Shown: positions 13,606 to 17,009 of the stretch, piece by piece
Layout of the letters: the number at the start of each line of letters is the position of its first letter
How positions within the stretch are numbered: the first letter of the stretch is position 1
Source of the DNA: Coriobacteriales bacterium
GTDB lineage: Bacteria > Actinomycetota > Coriobacteriia > Coriobacteriales > UBA8131
Assembly (NCBI GenBank): GCA_031272005.1
Contig: JAISUQ010000026.1
Coordinates: forward strand, 1-17,009
Length of the DNA stretch: 17,009 nucleotides
Direction of reading: 5' to 3'
Notes under the pieces: generated by a model
What the model saw: only the letters and a program-made list of their open reading frames with translations
Told to the model about the DNA's origin: nothing
Database searches by the model: none
Made by a program: the position numbers and the translations under genes

Positions 13606-15003
13606 TTGAGCAAGCGGTTCTCTCTCAATAAGCCAGTGATTTATTTTCTGGGCCATATGTTTCTGGTGGCCTGGACACAGCTGCTGTATTCCAGCAGTGT
13701 TTTGTTATTGCCGCCGGGGCCGCAGCTGTCGCTGGCTATCACCCATCTGTTCTCATCGATTTTTGCCGGCTGCCTGGGCTTGGCCGTTGCGCTACTGGCT
13801 TACAAGGTGACGCCGTTGCAACAGCGACGCGAGATGCTGCACCTGATGGGCATCATCGGGGCCGTGGCTACCTGCGGAATCCCATTTGTCAGTTGCGGGC
13901 TGATCGACAGCTGGTGGGTCGTAGTCTGCGTGTCTTTGGCAGCGGCAGCGGGCACCTGGCTCAGCGTTGCCTGGTTTGAGCGGTTTGCCGCCCAGGGCGT
14001 GCGGGGTGCCTTTATCTGCTACGCCCTGACCTCTCTGTTGGGCAGTTTGCTGTGTTTATTGATTTCGCTGTGTCCGCAACCGGCAGGTATCGTTTGCACG
14101 GTGCTCCTGCCCTTCTGCGCTACATTCTCACTTCAGGTTTTTCGCAGCCCAGTCAGCGACCAGCCGGAGAGCTCAGCTGTCAATGCAGCGCCAACAGCAG
14201 AGCGTTTCTCCTATCGGCAGTTGTTGGCCAGAACGCCGATGCGGCTGATTCTGGTGGCTGGGATCATATCGTTTTCGCTCGGCGCCATCCGGACCTTGCA
14301 ATTGCCCGTCGATCCGGCGATGCCACCGGTGGGGGAATGGGCGTTCTCGCTGGTCACCTACACGGTGGCCCTGGCCATTGCCGGTATTTTCGCCTTTCTC
14401 TCCTATCGTCTGAACCAAACAATAGCTTTTTATATTGCTATACCTTTGATTGCCCTGGCGGCCATCCTTTTGGCAACCTCCACCGCGGGTCCCGGCCTGG
14501 CCAACAGCTCGCTCATCTACATCGGGACCAGCCTGATAACCATCATGGTCTGGCTGCTGTTGGTCGATACGGTTGCCATCCGGGGTGTTCCGGCGGCCTG
14601 GTGCTTCGGCATGCTCAGCGCCATCCAGTTTGCCGGCACCTTCATCGGGCAGGTGTTCATCGTGCTGGCGGGAGATAATCGCCTGCTGCTGGCGATGGTG
14701 GTGCTGGTGGTGCTATTGCTGGCAGCTTTGGCGGTGATTGGCGAGCGTCGGGTGGTCAGCGAACTGTCGGGTCAGAGCAGAATCGAGGCCAGGGCCAGCA
14801 GGCTCTGTGACAGTGCCAACCTCTCACCGCGCGAGCGCGAGGTGTTCATGATTTGGGCGTCCGGCCACAACAGTGCCTATATCGAGCAGAGCCTGAATAT
14901 CTCCAAGAATACAGTCAAGACGCATCTGGCACACATCTACAGTAAAACCAAAACCACCAACCGCGAGGAGCTGTTGGTTTTACTGGATGAAATTGAACTC
15001 TGA
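13606..15003 (+). CDS. Membrane-embedded LuxR-family regulator (12 TM + HTH)
   Basis: A 465-aa protein with about twelve hydrophobic segments in two sets of six (near residues 11-35, 41-66, 78-98, 102-122, 132-155, 160-179; then 212-230, 245-267, 272-291, 300-320, 330-354, 358-378). After a short cytoplasmic linker comes a LuxR/GerE helix-turn-helix (406-462: LSPREREVFMIWASG, then NISKNTVKTHLAHIYSKT). The start is TTG 13606, with a near-perfect AAGGAGG (13594-13600) 5 nt upstream; the open frame extends to ATG 13447 but lacks such a site. This architecture is greatly expanded in Eggerthellaceae, commonly beside exported flavin reductases. The membrane part is thought to sense a small molecule and the HTH to control the adjacent gene. 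The flavoprotein at 15190 is the evident target. The ligand is unknown. Confidence 0.92.
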   Translation: MSKRFSLNKPVIYFLGHMFLVAWTQLLYSSSVLLLPPGPQLSLAITHLFSSIFAGCLGLAVALLAYKVTPLQQRREMLHLMGIIGAVATCGIPFVSCGLIDSWWVVVCVSLAAAAGTWLSVAWFERFAAQGVRGAFICYALTSLLGSLLCLLISLCPQPAGIVCTVLLPFCATFSLQVFRSPVSDQPESSAVNAAPTAERFSYRQLLARTPMRLILVAGIISFSLGAIRTLQLPVDPAMPPVGEWAFSLVTYTVALAIAGIFAFLSYRLNQTIAFYIAIPLIALAAILLATSTAGPGLANSSLIYIGTSLITIMVWLLLVDTVAIRGVPAAWCFGMLSAIQFAGTFIGQVFIVLAGDNRLLLAMVVLVVLLLAALAVIGERRVVSELSGQSRIEARASRLCDSANLSPREREVFMIWASGHNSAYIEQSLNISKNTVKTHLAHIYSKTKTTNREELLVLLDEIEL

Positions 15004-15040
15004 AGAGTCTCTATAGCTTGCAAATCAGCAGTTCAGCACC

Positions 15041-15061
15041 CATCACCCCTGAGGGGTGATG
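15041..15061. repeat. Perfect 9-bp inverted repeat between regulator and flavoprotein genes
   Basis: CATCACCCC (15041-15049), TGA, GGGGTGATG (15053-15061). It is 37 bp after the regulator stop and about 130 bp before the flavoprotein start. Without a U tract it is a weak terminator candidate. As DNA it is a symmetric site that a dimeric LuxR-type protein could bind. The rest of 15004-15189 shows no clear sigma70 promoter. Confidence 0.5.
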
Positions 15062-15137
15062 CTCCCATGCGGGCGGTTTAGCCTGCTGGCTGTGATGCGC
15101 AGCGCCAAACTATCCCGCAGAATCCATGCAGTTGGGT

Positions 15138-15160
15138 CAGCAGCTATCCATCAGCTGTTG
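15138..15160. promoter_or_regulatory. Second dyad upstream of the flavoprotein gene
   Basis: CAGCAGCT (15138-15145) and AGCTGTTG (15153-15160) are inverted arms with one mismatch (a G-U pair in RNA), 7 nt apart. The dyad ends 29 bp before the ATG at 15190, so it lies in or near the leader. It is a candidate operator or leader hairpin; the function is inferred from position. Confidence 0.35.
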
Positions 15161-15189
15161 ACTACGAAGACAACGGGAAGAAAGGAGCA

Positions 15190-17009
15190 ATGATGGAGAA
15201 GCAACAGCACGTAGATCAGCCTGAGGAGCAGAAGGCGGTGCTGGACAGGCGCAGCTTCCTGAAGGGCGCGGCGTTCGCCGGCGTTGGCCTGGCCGGTGCG
15301 GCGACGGTCGGCAGCCTGGCTGGCTGCACACCCTCTACCGGAAGCAGCGGCAGCAGCGGGACTTCCGGTGGCGGCACCTCCGGCGGCGGTGCGACTGGCG
15401 GTGCGGTTGGGGTTGGCCCGGATTCGCTGGTAGGCGGCGCAATCTGCCCGGAGGACTGGCTGGGCACGATGCCCGAGGTCAATGAGGCCGATGTCTACGA
15501 GACCGTGGACGTGGACATCGTCATCCTCGGTGGCGGCCATGCAGGCACCCAGGCAGCTTGCGCGGCGGCACAGGCCGGCGCAACCGTGGCGGTCATTGAG
15601 GCGCAGAACTCGCACGACTACACCTACTATGGCGACGACATCTGCAGCTACAACTCACAGTTCATGATTGACAAGGGTTTCGGCCCCTACGACACCGGCG
15701 AGATCGTCTCCGAGTATTGCCGTCGCGGCCTGGGTCGCGTCTCTCCCAGCCTGCTGCGCCTGTTTGTGGAGAATTCCGGCGAGATGATGGACAACATGGT
15801 CTCCCTGGTGCCGGAGACCAGCGACATGCTGGACCTGGAAGGCGGCCGCTGCATCATCCAGATCGCCTACGGCAAGGACAATGGCTCGTACTACCCGGTG
15901 GAGCAGGGCGGCTACAAGGCCTGGGCCACCACGTTGCAGACCATCGGCACCACCAATCCGGTGCCGCTGATCGAGGATCGCCCGGATATGACCCGTCTGA
16001 CCGAGATTGAGACCTATGTGATGCGCGAGGCCGAGCGCCTCGGCGCCACCTGGTATTGGGAGCACACCGCCGAGGCCTTGATCATGGACGGCGATGCCGT
16101 GGTGGGCGCCTATGCCCAAGGCCCGGATGGCAAGTACCTCAAGCTGAACGCCGCCAAGGGCGTGCTGCTGGCCTGCGGCGACTTCTCCTCCAATCCGGAT
16201 ATGGTCTGGAACCTGCTGGACGACGTCTCGGAGTGGGGCGCCCGGGTGGGCTTGGACCGCACAACGATGATGGGCCCGGGCCGCAACGGTGTAGGCCACA
16301 AGCTGGGCTGCTGGGCCGGTGGGACCATGGAGCCGCATCCGCGCCCCTCGATGAACACCATGGGCGGCACGCCCGGCCCCTGGGGCACCTCGGCCTTCCT
16401 GATTTTGAACAACGACGGCAAGCGCTTCATGAACGAGTGCATGTCGCAGCTCTCCTCCAGCGCCTGCCTGCGTCAGCCGCTGGGCATCATCACCGCCATC
16501 ACCGACGCCAAGTTCATGACGACCATCCAGCGGGCCGGCCTCGATCACGGCGCGCCCAACTGGGGCCATCCGCCCACACTGGCCAAGATGGAGCAGGACA
16601 TGCTGGCTGTTGTTCCGGGGCCGGAGGGCGGCATCGTCACCTCCATCGGCATCATCAATGTGGGCGAGTCCACCTATCCCATCAGCTTTGGCGCAGCGCC
16701 GGCTGAGGATGAGGAAGGCGCCGAGGCTCCGGCCGAAGAAGAGGCTGCGGCTGAGGAAGAGGCGCCAGCTGCCAGCATGTTTGCCGTCGGCCCGAATGTC
16801 TGGGCAGCCAACAGCATTGAGGAATTGCTGGGTTACCTGGGCTACAGCGGCGCAGCCCTGCAGACCGCAGTGGCCGAGGTCGAGCGCTACAACCAGCTCT
16901 GCGCTGCCGGCAAGGATACCGACTTCGACAAGGACAGCGATTTGATGCTGCCCATCGACACGGCACCGTTCTATGGTGCGGTGACCACCAATACCGGCAC
17001 CACCTCCCC
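15190..17009 (+). CDS. Tat-exported FAD-dependent reductase (fumarate reductase flavoprotein family), partial
   Basis: Open to the window edge; 606 residues are visible and the C-terminal FAD-closing region is missing. ATG 15190 (or the ATG at 15193) follows AAAGGAG. The N-terminus has a twin-arginine signal (DRRSFLKG, R20-R21), a hydrophobic stretch, and a lipobox LAGC (43-46), so it is probably an exported, membrane-anchored lipoprotein. A Gly/Ser/Thr linker (50-75) follows. The FAD-binding fold starts at VDIVILGGGHAGTQAA, with G114-x-G116-x2-G119. Family landmarks further on are GKRFMNE, SIEELLGYLGY, VERYNQLCAAGKD and APFYGAV. The family reduces fumarate, urocanate, steroids and many other acceptors; the substrate cannot be named here. 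No heme motifs are seen, so an external electron donor is needed. An acidic Ala/Glu insertion occurs at residues 505-528. The upstream LuxR-type protein is the probable regulator. Confidence 0.92.
   Translation, partial: MMEKQQHVDQPEEQKAVLDRRSFLKGAAFAGVGLAGAATVGSLAGCTPSTGSSGSSGTSGGGTSGGGATGGAVGVGPDSLVGGAICPEDWLGTMPEVNEADVYETVDVDIVILGGGHAGTQAACAAAQAGATVAVIEAQNSHDYTYYGDDICSYNSQFMIDKGFGPYDTGEIVSEYCRRGLGRVSPSLLRLFVENSGEMMDNMVSLVPETSDMLDLEGGRCIIQIAYGKDNGSYYPVEQGGYKAWATTLQTIGTTNPVPLIEDRPDMTRLTEIETYVMREAERLGATWYWEHTAEALIMDGDAVVGAYAQGPDGKYLKLNAAKGVLLACGDFSSNPDMVWNLLDDVSEWGARVGLDRTTMMGPGRNGVGHKLGCWAGGTMEPHPRPSMNTMGGTPGPWGTSAFLILNNDGKRFMNECMSQLSSSACLRQPLGIITAITDAKFMTTIQRAGLDHGAPNWGHPPTLAKMEQDMLAVVPGPEGGIVTSIGIINVGESTYPISFGAAPAEDEEGAEAPAEEEAAAEEEAPAASMFAVGPNVWAANSIEELLGYLGYSGAALQTAVAEVERYNQLCAAGKDTDFDKDSDLMLPIDTAPFYGAVTTNTGTTS
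16702..16773 (+). other. Acidic Ala/Glu/Pro low-complexity insert in the flavoprotein
   Basis: Residues 505-528 contain ten Glu and one Asp among Ala and Pro, with no hydrophobic residues except Ala. The stretch keeps the reading frame and is flanked by normal family sequence (STYPISFG before, MFAVGPNVWAANSIEEL after). It is an in-frame surface-loop insertion, not a frameshift product. Confidence 0.75.

Noticed and set aside
15655..16569. 304-aa minus-strand open frame over the flavoprotein
   Set aside because: Antisense shadow of the flavoprotein coding frame; Gly/His/Val-rich with no domain.
1..17009. CRISPR array, prophage or transposon
   Set aside because: No regularly spaced repeats, no cas, integrase, transposase or structural phage genes were found on either strand.

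Overview
The window is GC-rich bacterial chromosome. Gene content and style point to an anaerobic actinobacterium of the class Coriobacteriia, probably Eggerthellaceae. The main reasons are a membrane-embedded 12-TM regulator ending in a LuxR helix-turn-helix, followed by a Tat-exported FAD-dependent reductase (a pairing typical of that family). Oxygen-sensitive redox enzymes (hybrid cluster protein, LutABC, a ferredoxin-tailed aldo/keto reductase) and good Shine-Dalgarno sites fit this. The taxonomic call is an inference; no rRNA or other marker is present.

Layout. Positions 1-450 are non-coding apart from a minus-strand tRNA-Asp(GUC) with its own promoter and terminator. The T-arm end of that tRNA recurs in inverted orientation at 105-123, next to short repeats. 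A visibly AT-richer gene (451-1689) encodes an AAA_14/DUF4143 ATPase with a PD-(D/E)XK-like tail and is probably acquired. Then come recQ (1809-3716, +) and, convergent and overlapping by 6 bp, a Crp/Fnr-family regulator (3711-4382, -). The regulator is divergent from hcp, hybrid cluster protein (4467-6050, +). This pair looks like a nitrosative-stress module.

The minus-strand block 6077-10535 reads aldA-lutA-lutB-lutC in transcription order. The genes are joined by a 6-nt gap and two TGATG stop/start overlaps. AldA would oxidise lactaldehyde to lactate and LutABC would oxidise lactate to pyruvate, so the operon appears to encode a complete lactaldehyde-to-pyruvate route, as expected for fucose, rhamnose or 1,2-propanediol by-products. 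Upstream on the same strand are an aldo/keto reductase with two C-terminal [4Fe-4S] motifs (10713-11846) behind an inverted repeat that covers its ribosome-binding site, then cysK (11950-12882) with a good promoter, then an Rrf2-family regulator (13020-13460). The Rrf2 protein lacks an IscR cysteine cluster and ends in -DFVI. Next to cysK this suggests a CymR-like cysteine regulator able to dock into CysK.

Divergently, 13606-15003 (TTG start) encodes the 12-TM LuxR-type regulator. From 15190 to the window edge runs a Tat/lipobox flavoprotein of the fumarate-reductase family with an unusual acidic Ala/Glu insertion. These last two genes form a plausible sensor-regulator plus exported-reductase unit for an unknown electron acceptor. 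I saw no CRISPR array, phage module, transposase or rRNA. The most interesting leads are the aldA-lutABC operon, the CysK-Rrf2 pair, and the LuxR/flavoprotein unit with its acidic insert.
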